A stretch of 64,000 nucleotides of DNA from Photorhabdus caribbeanensis (GCF_018448885.1 NZ_RCWB01000019.1:4188-68187), one strand, 5' to 3'; shown: positions 25,634 through 36,244, counted from the stretch's first letter. Notes: generated by a model from the letters alone, not told the origin. Translations and numbers: made by a program.

Positions 25634-28035
25634 TGTCCGTCTTTAATCCTATGCTGTTTGAAAAATTCTTGCCTGAAATAGGCAGCTTTGCATTACGTCC
25701 ACTGGATCTGGAACGGGATATTCCCATATTAACTGACTGGGTTAACCGGGATTATGCTCACTATTGGGGAATGCAAAATAATACCGAACAACAAGTATGG
25801 GAATTTTATCATGATTTAGAATCACGCCATCCGGGCAGTGTATTTATTGGCATCTATCGGGATCAACCCGCTTTCCTATTAGAGTGTTATCGTGCGCAAG
25901 ATGATCTGATTAGCAAATATTATCCAGTACACCCGGATGATATGGGGATGCATATTCTGGTTGCTCCACCACAAGAAAAAATAAGGCATTTCACTTGGGG
26001 AATTTTCCAAACCATCATGGCCTTTATTTTTAGTGATCCTACTGTGGCTCGAATTGTGGTTGAACCCGATATACGCAATGAGAAAATTCACAAGCTTAAT
26101 CTACGGGCGGGTTTTGTTTATCAGAAGGCATTGGTATTACCGAATAAAACAGCCAAATTAGCCTTTTGTACCAGAGAACAGCACCAGATTGCGTTACAGC
26201 GGGAACGCCAAGCGACAACATCAACCCCTTCAAGCTCCTTGGTGACAAATGCCACACATTTGCAACCGGCCGTTTGGCAGAAAGTTAATCGTCTACACTT
26301 GTGTAAAGCTATTTCTGAATTTTCACATGAATGTTTACTCACGCCTCAACAATTAACTGAAAAAGCGGATAGCGATGGATATCACCATTACCGTTTGAAT
26401 AGCGCTGACCATCTGGTCAACTATACTTTCCGGGCGCGGCGTATGGCACTGGATCACTGGCTGATTGATGCCGATTCGTTACAGAAACATGCCAACGGGG
26501 AAGCTGTAGAACTCGATTCCTTGCTATTCATTATTGAATTTAAACAACAGCTTGGCATCAGCGATTTCGTAATGCCTACCTATCTGGAAGAAATTACCAG
26601 TACTCTTTATAGCAGTGCTTTTAAGCATAACAGAATCGGTATCAGTGCAATGGATCTCGTGAACACCGATTTTCAGGCGTTGGAAGGGGAGATGATGGAA
26701 GGGCATCCCTCTTTCGTCGCCAACAATGGCCGGATTGGTTTTGATATTGGCGATTTCCAGAACTTTAGTCCCGAAGCCGCCTCTGCTATGCATTTAGTAT
26801 GGCTGGCCGCACATAAGAGCAAAGCGCATTTTGCTTGTATAGAGCAACTCAATTATCAACAGTTGCTGGAACAGGAACTAGGCGCCACCACAATGGCTGA
26901 ATTTGATCAGCGGTTGATCGCGCTTAACCTTAATCCAGAGGATTACATACTGATGCCTGTTCACCCTTGGCAATGGCAGAATAAGTTGGCATCCGTGTTT
27001 GCGCCCGATATTGCTAATCAGAAATTGGTCTACCTTGGTATTGGTGCTGATACCTATCAAGCACAACAGTCAATCCGTACCTTATTCAATCGCACTCATC
27101 CTCAGCGATATTACGTGAAAATGGCGTTATCCATTCTGAACATGGGATTTATGCGCGGTTTATCACCTTATTACATGGCGACAACGCCGGGCATTAACGA
27201 CTGGCTATTCGATTTAGTAACACAAGATCCTATCTTGCAACATTATCGTTTTAAAATTTTACGAGAAGTTGCCAGTGTTGGTTTCAAAAACAGCTATTAC
27301 GAGCAAGCAATCAGTAGTGATACGCCTTACAAAAAAATGATGGCGGCACTATGGCGAGAAAACCCTCTGCAACTCATTGAATCTGGGCAGCAAGTGATGA
27401 CGATGGCGGCGTTACTGCACCGTGATCAGCACGGGAATGCCCTATTGCCCGCGTTAATTTCAGCATCCGGCCTGTCTACTCAGGAATGGTTACGCCGCTA
27501 TTTAGAGAGTTATCTTGCGCCACTGTTACACTGTTTGTACGCTTATGATCTGATGTTTATGCCACACGGCGAAAACATCATCATGGTATTGGAAAACCAT
27601 ATTCCACAGCACATCTTCATGAAAGATTTAGCGGAAGAGATTCTGGTCATGAATCCCGACGCTGATTTACCGGAAAAAGCGAGTCGAGTCAAAGTAGACA
27701 TGCCAGAAGATATGAAAACACTGACCATCTTATCTGATGTGTTTGACGGTATATTCCGCTATCTGGCTGCAATACTGGATGAACAGGGTGACTATTCACA
27801 GGATCTTTTCTGGCAAGCTGTAGCAGATTGTATTTTAAGCTATCAGCACAACCATCCCGAATTACGTGAACAATTTGTGCGTTACGATCTGTTTACACCG
27901 GAGATTAAACGCTGCTGTTTAAACCGCCTGCAAATAGCAAATAACCGCCAGATGCTTGATTTAGCTGATCCGGCTCAAAGTTTACAGTTTGCTGATAATC
28001 TGATTAACCCAATTGCCAAATTTGGTCATTCTTAA
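25633..28035 (+). CDS. dfoC: Fused acyltransferase-NIS synthetase (DfoC-like)
   Basis: An 800-aa two-domain enzyme. Residues about 1-190 are a GNAT-type acyltransferase (LRPLDLERDIPILTDWVNRD; MGMHILVAPPQ) that would succinylate or acetylate the N-hydroxydiamine. After a Thr/Ser-rich linker (about 195-210), the rest is an IucA/IucC synthetase with GHPSFVANNGRIGF, VHPWQWQ, LSILNMGFMRGL and MPHGENIIMVL, joining the units into an oligomer or macrocycle. The same fusion is known in Erwinia desferrioxamine clusters; Streptomyces uses separate DesC and DesD. I chose the ATG at 25633 (AGGAG seven bases upstream) rather than 25627. A terminator follows. Confidence 0.87.
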   Translation: MSVFNPMLFEKFLPEIGSFALRPLDLERDIPILTDWVNRDYAHYWGMQNNTEQQVWEFYHDLESRHPGSVFIGIYRDQPAFLLECYRAQDDLISKYYPVHPDDMGMHILVAPPQEKIRHFTWGIFQTIMAFIFSDPTVARIVVEPDIRNEKIHKLNLRAGFVYQKALVLPNKTAKLAFCTREQHQIALQRERQATTSTPSSSLVTNATHLQPAVWQKVNRLHLCKAISEFSHECLLTPQQLTEKADSDGYHHYRLNSADHLVNYTFRARRMALDHWLIDADSLQKHANGEAVELDSLLFIIEFKQQLGISDFVMPTYLEEITSTLYSSAFKHNRIGISAMDLVNTDFQALEGEMMEGHPSFVANNGRIGFDIGDFQNFSPEAASAMHLVWLAAHKSKAHFACIEQLNYQQLLEQELGATTMAEFDQRLIALNLNPEDYILMPVHPWQWQNKLASVFAPDIANQKLVYLGIGADTYQAQQSIRTLFNRTHPQRYYVKMALSILNMGFMRGLSPYYMATTPGINDWLFDLVTQDPILQHYRFKILREVASVGFKNSYYEQAISSDTPYKKMMAALWRENPLQLIESGQQVMTMAALLHRDQHGNALLPALISASGLSTQEWLRRYLESYLAPLLHCLYAYDLMFMPHGENIIMVLENHIPQHIFMKDLAEEILVMNPDADLPEKASRVKVDMPEDMKTLTILSDVFDGIFRYLAAILDEQGDYSQDLFWQAVADCILSYQHNHPELREQFVRYDLFTPEIKRCCLNRLQIANNRQMLDLADPAQSLQFADNLINPIAKFGHS

Positions 28036-28098
28036 AATAGAGCGATCAATGAGCATGGAAAGCGATGTCACATCGGTAACATGCTAACGATTCTATAT

Positions 28099-28132
28099 AA
28101 GGCGGCGCTGCTACAGTACCGCCTTCTTTATT
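28099..28132 (+). terminator. Rho-independent terminator of the siderophore island
   Basis: AAGGCGG (28099-28105) pairs with CCGCCTT (28119-28125), followed by a T-rich tail (CTTTATTT). It lies 64 bp after the dfoC-like gene. The remaining stretch to yigI (28133-28360) is AT-rich and shows nothing else I can name. Confidence 0.75.
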
Positions 28133-28360
28133 TACATAATTTACCTATACACGTAATTTCAGCAGATTAAATTCCAGCACCGATATTATTTTCCGTTTCA
28201 ACTTATCTATAGTTGTATTCAACAATGTTATCCAGATTATTGCCAGACTTTCCTTAACGCTGGCAAGATTAGCAATAAAAGCATAATATTAACAAGCTAT
28301 TAACCATATAAAGTCATATTGGAAACATATACCTTTATTTAGATTTAGGAATAAAATTAA

Positions 28361-28831
28361 ATGTCTACAACGCAATTAACCCTGGAAGAAGCCCGGAAAG
28401 TGGTTGGCCATGCTTTTGTTCACGATATGCCTTTTAATCAATTATTAGGACTTGAACTGATTCGGTTTGAACAAGATTACGTAGAAATACAATTCCGTAA
28501 CCAAAGTAAATTAGTAGGTAATATCGCACAGAAAATTTTACATGGTGGCGTAATTGCCTCAGTGCTGGACGTATGCGGTGGATTGGTTTGTATCGGTAAC
28601 GCCTTGACTCGTCTGGTACCGGCATCATTAGAAGAATTAGAAAAACGACTATCAATAATGGGAACGATTGATTTGCGGGTGGATTATCTACGCCCCGGTC
28701 GTGGTGAATTATTTACTGCCACCAGTAGCATCATCCGCAATGGCAACAAAGTTTCTGTCGCCAGAGCAGAACTACACAATGAGCAGAGAGCCCATATCGC
28801 CAGTGTAACGGCAACCTATCTGGTAGGATGA
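28361..28831 (+). CDS. yigI: Acyl-CoA thioesterase YigI
   Basis: A 156-aa hotdog-fold thioesterase; E. coli YigI hydrolyses medium and long-chain acyl-Co[17 protein letters not shown] (about 65-80) carries the active-site region on the central hotdog helix, and [10 protein letters not shown] is typical of the fold. It is followed by rarD, as in E. coli. Upstream, where E. coli has pldA, lies the siderophore island. Confidence 0.9.
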   Translation: MSTTQLTLEEARKVVGHAFVHDMPFNQLLGLELIRFEQDYVEIQFRNQSKLVGNIAQKILHGGVIASVLDVCGGLVCIGNALTRLVPASLEELEKRLSIMGTIDLRVDYLRPGRGELFTATSSIIRNGNKVSVARAELHNEQRAHIASVTATYLVG

Positions 28832-28942
28832 CAATATAATTTTAATCGCTTGCGTAATATTCAGCCCGGTGACATATTATTTTCATGTTAACGGGCTAAA
28901 AACCCATGACACTCTTTCCACCTTTATTAACATCAGGACAAT

Positions 28943-29833
28943 ATGAACAAGCCACAAACTACCAAAGGAGTACTGTACGCCTTCGGTGCCTGTTTTATCT
29001 GGGGAATCGCGCCAGTTTATTTTAAACATATCCAGCAAGTACCTGCTGACGAAATCTTGACCCATCGAATTATCTGGTCATTTTTCTTTATGTTGCTGCT
29101 ACTAACATTAACTCGTCACTGGTCACAGGCAGCCAAGATTTTCCGTCAACCTAAAAAAGTATTATTTCTGGCGGTAACGGCCACTGTCGTAGCCTGCAAC
29201 TGGCTGATTTACATCTGGGCGGTGAACCACGGCCATATGCTGGAAGCTAGCTTGGGTTATTTTATTAGCCCACTCGTTAACGTTTTGTTCGGCATGCTGT
29301 TTCTCAGTGAGCGTTTCCGCCGCATGCAATGGGCTGCGGTTATTCTGGCCTTCACCGGCGTATTAATCCAGCTATGGCAATTTGGTTCTATACCGGTCAT
29401 TGGATTAAGTTTGGCCGTCACTTTTGCCCTATATGCCCTGCTGCGTAAGAAGATGAATGTTGATGCTCAAACAGGCATGACGATTGAAACACTGTGGTTA
29501 CTGCCGGTTGCCGCCATTTACCTATTTGGTTTTGCCAACACCCCAACCAGTGATTTAACTGCTAACCCAATGACACTGAATCTATGGCTGATTGCTGCGG
29601 GTATTATCACTACTGTACCATTGCTGTTATACACGGAAGCCGCAGCCCATCTACGTTTATCCACACTCGGATTCTTTCAGTATGTCGGCCCAACGCTGAT
29701 GTTTTTGCTAGCAACTTTGGTTTATGGTGAACAAATAGGCATTGACCGTCTGATTACTTTCGGCTTTATCTGGGCTGCATTAGTGCTGTTTACATTGGAT
29801 GCAGTGTATACACAGCGTAGATCGCAGAGATAA
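28943..29833 (+). CDS. rarD: RarD, EamA-family transporter
   Basis: A 296-aa inner-membrane protein with ten predicted membrane segments, of the drug/metabolite transporter superfamily. It begins KGVLYAFGACFIWGIAPVYF. The RarD hallmarks AVNHGHMLEASLGYFISPLV and STLGFFQYVGPTLMFLLA are present. It follows yigI as in E. coli. The substrate is not established; it was named for a chloramphenicol-sensitivity effect. Confidence 0.92.
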   Translation: MNKPQTTKGVLYAFGACFIWGIAPVYFKHIQQVPADEILTHRIIWSFFFMLLLLTLTRHWSQAAKIFRQPKKVLFLAVTATVVACNWLIYIWAVNHGHMLEASLGYFISPLVNVLFGMLFLSERFRRMQWAAVILAFTGVLIQLWQFGSIPVIGLSLAVTFALYALLRKKMNVDAQTGMTIETLWLLPVAAIYLFGFANTPTSDLTANPMTLNLWLIAAGIITTVPLLLYTEAAAHLRLSTLGFFQYVGPTLMFLLATLVYGEQIGIDRLITFGFIWAALVLFTLDAVYTQRRSQR

Positions 29834-29840
29834 CAAAATA

Positions 29841-30293
29841 ATGAAAATAACCATCAGATTGGCCAATACCACCGAACAGCTTGCCCTTGAAGCTCTGCAA
29901 TTACGTGCGTCTCTTATGTGGGAAGAAGATAGGGAATCCTTACTAGCAAATCCCCATATGATAGAACTGCCTATAGAGCATATTGAAGCAGGGTATGTTT
30001 ATGTTGCAGAACAAGCTAGCGTAATTCCAGGGTTTAGTGTTGTATTGCCTCAATCTGATGGAAATGCTGAACTTGATGGATTATTTGTTGAACCAACCTT
30101 TTGGCATCAAGGCATTGGCAAGCAATTGGTGCAAATCGCATTGAATGACCTTTATATAAAAGGTAAAGCATCATTACAAGTGATGGCTAATCCGCAAGCA
30201 GAAGGGTTTTATATTGCCCTTGGCTTTAAATGTTTGGGAAAAGAATATACTCAATTAGGGACAGCGATTCGTATGATTAAATACAGCCTGTAA
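29841..30293 (+). CDS. GNAT-family N-acetyltransferase
   Basis: A 150-aa acetyltransferase with LDGLFVEPTFWHQGIGKQLV, the acetyl-CoA-binding motif A (HQGIGKQL), and then ANPQAEGFYIALGF. The start is the ATG at 29841, eight bases after the rarD stop; a longer frame runs back into rarD without support. Probably read through from rarD. E. coli has unrelated small genes at this site, so it looks like an accessory gene. The acceptor substrate is unknown. Confidence 0.8.
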   Translation: MKITIRLANTTEQLALEALQLRASLMWEEDRESLLANPHMIELPIEHIEAGYVYVAEQASVIPGFSVVLPQSDGNAELDGLFVEPTFWHQGIGKQLVQIALNDLYIKGKASLQVMANPQAEGFYIALGFKCLGKEYTQLGTAIRMIKYSL

Positions 30294-30570
30294 AATAAGC
30301 TAATTCTATTTTATATATTAATGCCTTTTATCGTCACATCTTTAATAATCAAATACTGTTTTTAAAATATTTTAATTTAACTCATCCTGTTTTCACATTT
30401 AATATAAAACTGTATAATTAAGGTTAATAATATTTCAATTAAACAAATTAAAACTTAGATTATATTAAATGTGGAAAACAATAATAAAAACTTCTTTTAA
30501 AAGAATAATAAAACCCAATGCCGCACAAAAAGATGACTAAACCATTATCGTATTATTTTTATATCTTTAT
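30294..30570. other. Strongly AT-rich intergenic stretch
   Basis: Lies between the GNAT gene and the corA hairpin. It is unusually rich in A and T with many TTTTAA/TTAAAA runs and no convincing gene. No repeat or promoter could be assigned. Confidence 0.4.
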
Positions 30571-30606
30571 TATAGCCGCCATAATACAATTATTATAGCG
30601 GCTATA
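30571..30606 (-). terminator. corA: Hairpin terminator of corA
   Basis: TATAGCCGC (30571-30579) pairs perfectly with GCGGCTATA (30598-30606), with ATAAT/ATTAT extending the stem inward. It lies immediately beyond the corA stop. The following tract on the minus strand is only partly T-rich. Confidence 0.55.
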
Positions 30607-30608
30607 TA

Positions 30609-31559
30609 TTAAAGCCAATTCTTCCGCTTAAAATAGAGATACGGCGCAAGACCGGCTGCAATCATTAAACCAATTGCGCCCGGATAACCAAATGTCCAGT
30701 GCAACTCCGGCATAAATTCAAAGTTCATACCATAACTGGACGCCACCAGCGTTGGCGGCAGGAATACCACAGAAACAACCGAGAAGATTTTGATAATCCG
30801 GCTCTGTTCAATATTGATAAAACCCATTGCCGCCTGCATCAAGAAATTAACTTTCTGAAACAGAGATTCATTATGTGGCAATAGCGATTCAATATCCCGC
30901 AAGATTTCACGAGCCTGCTCCAGTTGATCCCCCGGCAATCGAGCTCGTCGCACCAAGAAGTTAAGCGCACGCTGAGTATCCATAAGACACAAGCGAACCT
31001 TCCAGCCAATATCTTCCTGTTCAGCTAGACTGGACAAGGCAATATCAAACTCATCACCCTGTTTCCCTTCCATAATGACCCGGCTCAGGGATTCCAGCAC
31101 GCTGTAAATATTTTCGATAACATCAGCCAACTGTTCGATCTTGGTTTCAAACAGATCCATCAGCACTTCATAAGCATTACCATCAACTAATGTCTGATTA
31201 CGAGCACGCATACGGTACAATCGAAACGCAGGGAGCTCCCGCTCTCGCAATGTATAGAGACGACCATCACGAATAGTAAATGCAACTGTTGCGTTGCCAG
31301 CATGGTCTTCCGCGTCTTCAAAGTAGAAAAATGAGTGGACGTGTATCCCGTCTTCATCTTCAAAAAAACGCGCCGACGCCTCAATGTCATCCAATTCTGG
31401 TCGGGTTGCCAAGATTTGGCCTAATTCATTTTGAACTTGCAGCCTATCTTGCTCTCCCGGTTCAACCAAATCGACCCATAAGGAATCAGATAACTTTTCT
31501 CCCTCTTCAAACTCAAGACGGAGCAGGCGATTATTCTCTAACTTAAATGCGCTCAGCAT
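30609..31559 (-). CDS. corA: Magnesium/cobalt transport protein CorA
   Basis: A 316-aa homopentameric Mg2+ channel. It has a long acidic cytoplasmic N-terminal domain, then two C-terminal membrane segments with the selectivity motif YGMNFE between them (about 274-279), and a basic tail ending KRKNWL. Same length as the E. coli protein (316). Encoded on its own, downstream of uvrD on the same strand. Confidence 0.97.
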   Translation of the reverse strand: MLSAFKLENNRLLRLEFEEGEKLSDSLWVDLVEPGEQDRLQVQNELGQILATRPELDDIEASARFFEDEDGIHVHSFFYFEDAEDHAGNATVAFTIRDGRLYTLRERELPAFRLYRMRARNQTLVDGNAYEVLMDLFETKIEQLADVIENIYSVLESLSRVIMEGKQGDEFDIALSSLAEQEDIGWKVRLCLMDTQRALNFLVRRARLPGDQLEQAREILRDIESLLPHNESLFQKVNFLMQAAMGFINIEQSRIIKIFSVVSVVFLPPTLVASSYGMNFEFMPELHWTFGYPGAIGLMIAAGLAPYLYFKRKNWL

Positions 31560-31654
31560 GTATCATAAGTCTCCGTTACTCCCTACGTGATCGTAAGGCG
31601 CGAATGTTACGCTTAGAAGAAAAAGCCTGTCAACATTCAACCTGGATATTATTT

Positions 31655-33817
31655 TTAGACCATTTCAAGTCTGGCATAAGCAGCAACCAGCCACTTAATC
31701 CCTTCCCCTTGAAACGCGATTTGCAATCGGCTATGTTCTCCACTCCCCTCCATATTGACAATGGTTCCTTCACCAAATTTAGGGTGACGAACACGTTGTC
31801 CAAGAGCATAACCGCTATCATTGGCACTGATAGGCGTGCCCAACCGACTATGGCTAACCGGGCGAGATACTGTCGCACGTAACCGAACTTCTTCAATACA
31901 TTCCGACGGCAATTCCCCAATAAAACGAGATGGTCGATGATACACCTCTTTGCCATATAAACGACGACTTTCGGCATAAGTGATGGTCAGCTTTTCCATC
32001 GCACGTGTCAGACCCACATAAGCCAAGCGACGCTCTTCTTCCAAGCGTCCACCTTCTTCAATCGACATCTGGCTTGGGAACATACCTTCTTCCATGCCAA
32101 CAATAAATACCTGTGGGAACTCCAGCCCCTTAGCCGAATGTAATGTCATCAGTTGCACTGAATCCTGGTAAGCATCGGCTTGCCCTTCTCCCGATTCCAG
32201 CGCAGCATGGGAAAGAAACGCCTGCAATGGCGTCAAATCTTCATCTTCTTCCTGATAGCTAAACTGGCGAGTCGCGGTAACAAGTTCTTCAAGGTTTTCA
32301 ATACGCGCCTGCGCTTTTTCACCTTTCTCCTGCTGATACATCGCTCGCAGGCCAGAATCACGGATAATCCTGTCAGTCTGAACATGCAATGGCATCTCTT
32401 CAGTTTCTGTCGATAATGCGTCAATCAGTTCAATAAAACGTTGCAAGGAAGCAGCAGCACGCCCGGCCAGCACTTTCTCTTGCAGCAATATTTGGCAACA
32501 GTCCCACAAGGTTTGCTGCCGCTCACGCGCCGCCTGACGCACAATATCTAACGTTCTATCACCAATACCACGGGTAGGCGTATTCACTACACGTTCAAAC
32601 GCCGCGTCATCATGACGATTGGCGATCAGACGCAAGTAAGCCAGTGCATCTTTAATTTCCTGACGTTCAAAGAATCGTTGACCACCATAAATACGGTATG
32701 GCATTGATGCCTGTAACAGCGCCTCTTCCAGTACACGGGACTGCGCGTTGCTGCGGTAAAGTATGGCGCAATTTTTCAGAGCGCCACCATTTTCAAGCCA
32801 GTTTTTAATCCGGCTAACCACATAGCGAGCTTCATCCAGTTCATTGAATGCACAGTAAAGGGAGATGGGTTCACCCTCTACGCCATCAGTCCACAAATTT
32901 TTACCCAGACGATCACTGTTATTGGCAATCAATGTATTGGCAACTTTCAAAATATTACTGGTGGAACGGTAATTCTGCTCCAAACGGATAGTTTCAGCAC
33001 CGGGAAAATCTTTCAGGAAACGCTGAATATTCTCAACCTGAGCACCACGCCAACCATAAATAGATTGATCATCATCCCCGACAATCATCACTTTGCCTGT
33101 TTCCCCTGCCAACAGATGAATCCAGGCATATTGAATACTGTTAGTGTCCTGAAACTCGTCCACCAGAATATTAGTAAAACGGCCACGGTAATGTTGCAGG
33201 ATCTGAGGTTTATTCAGCCACAACTCATGCGCTCTCAGTAAAAGCTCAGCAAAATCCACTAACCCGGCTCGATCACAAGCCTCCTGATAAGCCTGATAAA
33301 CTTTCTGCCATGTCGCCTCAACAGGATTGCCATAACTTTCAATATGCTGTGGCCGCAATCCTTCATCTTTTTTACCATTGATGTACCACATGCCTTGACG
33401 GGCCGGCCATTGTTTATCATCTAAATTCATCGCCTTAATAATGCGTTTAAGCAGACGATGTTGATCTTCGCTGTCAAGAATCTGAAAATCTTGTGGCAAA
33501 TTAGCATCCAGATGATGCGCTCGCAACAAACGATGAGCCAAACCGTGGAACGTACCAATCCACATTCCACCCTGACTGGTACCAATCAAGTTTTCAATCC
33601 GATGGCGCATCTCCGCAGCCGCTTTATTGGTGAAGGTTACAGCCATAATGGAAAACGGCGAAGCCTTCTCCACCGACAACAACCAAGCAATTCGGTGTAC
33701 CAGCACCCGGGTTTTACCACTCCCTGCGCCAGCTAATACCAACATATTGGTTCGCGGAGCCGCTACAGCTTCCCGTTGTTTGTCATTCAGACTTTCGAGC
33801 AGATAGGAGACGTCCAT
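31655..33817 (-). CDS. uvrD: DNA helicase II (UvrD)
   Basis: A 720-aa superfamily 1 3'-5' helicase for nucleotide excision and mismatch repair. Walker A GAGSGKT is at about 30-36. DEFQDTN (motif II), DDDQSIYGWRGA (motif III) and MTLHSAKGLEFPQVF follow, and the C-terminus KFGEGTIVNMEGSG forms the RNA polymerase-binding Tudor-like domain. The start is the ATG at 33817 (MDVSYLL, as in E. coli), four codons inside the open frame. A LexA box lies upstream, so it should be SOS-induced. Confidence 0.97.
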   Translation of the reverse strand: MDVSYLLESLNDKQREAVAAPRTNMLVLAGAGSGKTRVLVHRIAWLLSVEKASPFSIMAVTFTNKAAAEMRHRIENLIGTSQGGMWIGTFHGLAHRLLRAHHLDANLPQDFQILDSEDQHRLLKRIIKAMNLDDKQWPARQGMWYINGKKDEGLRPQHIESYGNPVEATWQKVYQAYQEACDRAGLVDFAELLLRAHELWLNKPQILQHYRGRFTNILVDEFQDTNSIQYAWIHLLAGETGKVMIVGDDDQSIYGWRGAQVENIQRFLKDFPGAETIRLEQNYRSTSNILKVANTLIANNSDRLGKNLWTDGVEGEPISLYCAFNELDEARYVVSRIKNWLENGGALKNCAILYRSNAQSRVLEEALLQASMPYRIYGGQRFFERQEIKDALAYLRLIANRHDDAAFERVVNTPTRGIGDRTLDIVRQAARERQQTLWDCCQILLQEKVLAGRAAASLQRFIELIDALSTETEEMPLHVQTDRIIRDSGLRAMYQQEKGEKAQARIENLEELVTATRQFSYQEEDEDLTPLQAFLSHAALESGEGQADAYQDSVQLMTLHSAKGLEFPQVFIVGMEEGMFPSQMSIEEGGRLEEERRLAYVGLTRAMEKLTITYAESRRLYGKEVYHRPSRFIGELPSECIEEVRLRATVSRPVSHSRLGTPISANDSGYALGQRVRHPKFGEGTIVNMEGSGEHSRLQIAFQGEGIKWLVAAYARLEMV

Positions 33818-33854
33818 AGTTACCATCAATTGATTAGACAGCGACCAGAGGCTG

Positions 33855-33870
33855 CTGTGTTTTTATACAG
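33855..33870 (-). promoter_or_regulatory. LexA (SOS) box of uvrD
   Basis: On the minus strand the site reads CTGTATAAAAACACAG, a perfect CTGT-N8-ACAG LexA operator with an AT-rich centre, about 38 bp before the uvrD start. E. coli uvrD is a known LexA target. Confidence 0.85.
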
Positions 33871-33883
33871 AATAATTTCTTGA

Positions 33884-34600
33884 TTATATCAATGCTGTCA
33901 AAGAAGCCAAATCGTAAATCTCAATGTGAGGCAGTAGGCGGCTTTCCATCGTCTGCAATAATTTTTTATTCTTGGTATTTATCCAGCAAGCCTGCATACC
34001 ACTAGCCAGCGCCCCTGCCACATCGGTATTCAAATCATCACCGACATGTAAAATTTGCCCAAGCGGTAAACCCAAGCGATCCGCGGCCAAATAGTACATA
34101 TCGCTGCAAGGTTTTGAGCGCCCATCAGGGCCAGCTTGCAGCACAAATTTAAAATAAGGAGCAAGACCACAAGCAGCAGGTTCTGCATTGCCATTAGTAA
34201 TGGCGACTAGTGGCATCTGTTTAGCAAGTGCCGCCAGAGTTTTATGTGTTGTTTCAGGAATATCAATTCGATTACGCCAAAGCGTGAAATGCGCCATAAC
34301 ATCATCTGCCCCCCGATCAGCATCTTCACGGCTAAAACCGTAATGGCAAAACATCAACCTTGAGGAGTGCCAGCGCCATAAAGTCATGTCATGATAAATT
34401 TCAGGATGCTGCTTAAGTGTCAATTCACGGAAAGCATATAGATCCTGATGATTAAGGTGACTGAACCTGGGATCATACTGCCGTACAAAATTCAGTACTT
34501 CCTCTTCTGCCTTATCCATGACTGGATGATTATCATACAGCGTATCATCCAGATCAAATGTCATCGCTAACACTGGCGCAAGAGGCCGGTAAAAACGCAT
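33884..34600 (-). CDS. yigB: HAD-family phosphatase YigB (FMN phosphatase)
   Basis: A 238-aa HAD hydrolase; E. coli YigB dephosphorylates FMN and 5-amino-6-(D-ribitylamino)uracil 5'-phosphate in riboflavin synthesis. Motif I is FDLDDTLYDN (about 15-24), motif II AITNGNA and motif IV HVGDDLNTDVAGA. Its start abuts the xerC stop, so the dapF-yigA-xerC-yigB order of E. coli is kept. Confidence 0.93.
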   Translation of the reverse strand: MRFYRPLAPVLAMTFDLDDTLYDNHPVMDKAEEEVLNFVRQYDPRFSHLNHQDLYAFRELTLKQHPEIYHDMTLWRWHSSRLMFCHYGFSREDADRGADDVMAHFTLWRNRIDIPETTHKTLAALAKQMPLVAITNGNAEPAACGLAPYFKFVLQAGPDGRSKPCSDMYYLAADRLGLPLGQILHVGDDLNTDVAGALASGMQACWINTKNKKLLQTMESRLLPHIEIYDLASLTALI

Positions 34601-35511
34601 TACGATTTCCCCCGTTTGGCTCTGGGATGGGCTACATCATACACTTTTGTCAAATGCTGGAAATCCAAATGAGTATAGATTTGTGTAGAGGATAGGCTGG
34701 CATGGCCCAGTAATTCCTGAACCGCGCGCAAATCACCACTGGATTCCAGAATATGAGTAGCAAAAGAGTGGCGCAATTTATGAGGGTGAATATGGCTGCT
34801 TATTCCCTGGCGTATTCCCCACTGCGAAAATCGTTTTTGTACATTACGAGTTGATATCCGCCGCCCACTCTTTGAGACAAAAACAGCACTATTCTCCGGC
34901 TCGAATAGTTCCCGCATCGCCAACCAACGATTAAGCCATTCAACCGCGATACGTCCCAAAGGTACCTTCCGCTCTTTACTGCCTTTACCTGAAACCCATA
35001 CTTCTCCACTTTCAAGATCCAGATGCTGGCAATCAAGGCCCACCAACTCCGACAAACGTAATCCAGCACCATACATCACTTCCAACATCGTTCGATCACG
35101 AACTGATAATGGATCATTAAAATCGATATTCAGCAGTTGGTTCACTTCATCCACATCGATATTTTTCGGCAAATGACGCTTAGTTCCCGGCGTACTGACG
35201 GTTTTACTCGGATTAACAGAAATTTCGCCTTGAATCACCTGCCAGTCAAGGAAACTGCGCAAGGAAGATAAACGCAACGCCAAGTTAGCTGACTGCAAAC
35301 CAGCCCGACGGTTACGTGTTACCAACATTCTTACTTTCGCAGGATCAAGATCTTTCCATTGGCTGACACCCATTTCTAAAGCCATCTCAGCCAATGCAGC
35401 AAGATGGCGACGGTAATTGGTGATAGTCACTGGACTTAACCGACGCTCTACCCTGAGGTAGCGCAAAAATGCCTCAATCGGCCCCAGTAACTGGTCAATC
35501 TCCTGCATCAT
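34600..35511 (-). CDS. xerC: Tyrosine recombinase XerC
   Basis: A 303-aa site-specific recombinase that with XerD resolves chromosome dimers at dif. The catalytic set is complete: R152, K176, H244, R247, H270 and the nucleophile Y279 (STQIYTH). Two ATGs are adjacent (35511 and 35508); the first overlaps the yigA stop. Middle gene of the dapF-yigA-xerC-yigB operon. Confidence 0.97.
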   Translation of the reverse strand: MMQEIDQLLGPIEAFLRYLRVERRLSPVTITNYRRHLAALAEMALEMGVSQWKDLDPAKVRMLVTRNRRAGLQSANLALRLSSLRSFLDWQVIQGEISVNPSKTVSTPGTKRHLPKNIDVDEVNQLLNIDFNDPLSVRDRTMLEVMYGAGLRLSELVGLDCQHLDLESGEVWVSGKGSKERKVPLGRIAVEWLNRWLAMRELFEPENSAVFVSKSGRRISTRNVQKRFSQWGIRQGISSHIHPHKLRHSFATHILESSGDLRAVQELLGHASLSSTQIYTHLDFQHLTKVYDVAHPRAKRGKS

Positions 35512-36212
35512 ATGCGTTTAATCCAACGAGACAGTATATCCGGCAATAATTTAGCTAGATGCTCAAGCATGTCAGTTCCCATACCTTGTTGATAATGTTG
35601 ATGGTTCCGACTGTTAAATATCACCATACCCAGTTCGCCCCTCGTTCCCAGTAGAGAAACGGCAACCGAACCTACCTGCCGAACTTGCGGCAATAACAAT
35701 AAAATTTCCGGCCCATTTAGCATACCGAGATAGTGATTTTTATTACCAAAACGCTGAATACGAATTGGCTCAAAAGCATTGCGGGAAAGCGCTAAATTAG
35801 GTGCATCAAGTGGTGCGCCAATATGCCATTTATCATTGAAAAGACGGATGCTGGCACTATTTAGCCCCATATTCTTAGCCCATGAACTTAACCGACTAAG
35901 CATATCCTGCAAACTCTCTGCCGCAACCAAATCAACAAGTAATTTAAGCAACTGCTCAAACAGTTGTTCATTCACTCTAGCCTGTTCCATAAGCAGAGTT
36001 ATATCTTCTTCCAGATAAGCAATCCGCGTTCTCTGGCGGTTCATATACCATTCAACCAAAGAAACCGTTTCTCTTACCGGGTGAGGAACCCGCATCTGTT
36101 CAACGACACATGCATTACGGATAAAGAAATTGGGGTTTTCCAATAAATAATCCACAACAGTCTGATCATCAAGTATACCATTGATGTTTAACTGCTCTTC
36201 TTTTTTCTCCAT
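35508..36212 (-). CDS. yigA: DUF484 protein YigA
   Basis: A 234-aa GAF-like DUF484 protein of unknown role, conserved between dapF and xerC in enterics. Recognisable landmarks are [16 protein letters not shown] near residue 20, [14 protein letters not shown] and [16 protein letters not shown] chose the ATG at 36212 with GGAG upstream; the frame extends seven codons further without support. The stop overlaps the xerC start. Confidence 0.9.
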   Translation of the reverse strand: MEKKEEQLNINGILDDQTVVDYLLENPNFFIRNACVVEQMRVPHPVRETVSLVEWYMNRQRTRIAYLEEDITLLMEQARVNEQLFEQLLKLLVDLVAAESLQDMLSRLSSWAKNMGLNSASIRLFNDKWHIGAPLDAPNLALSRNAFEPIRIQRFGNKNHYLGMLNGPEILLLLPQVRQVGSVAVSLLGTRGELGMVIFNSRNHQHYQQGMGTDMLEHLAKLLPDILSRWIKRI

Positions 36213-36244
36213 CTTCGATGCTCCGCAGCTCAAAACAGAATCGA

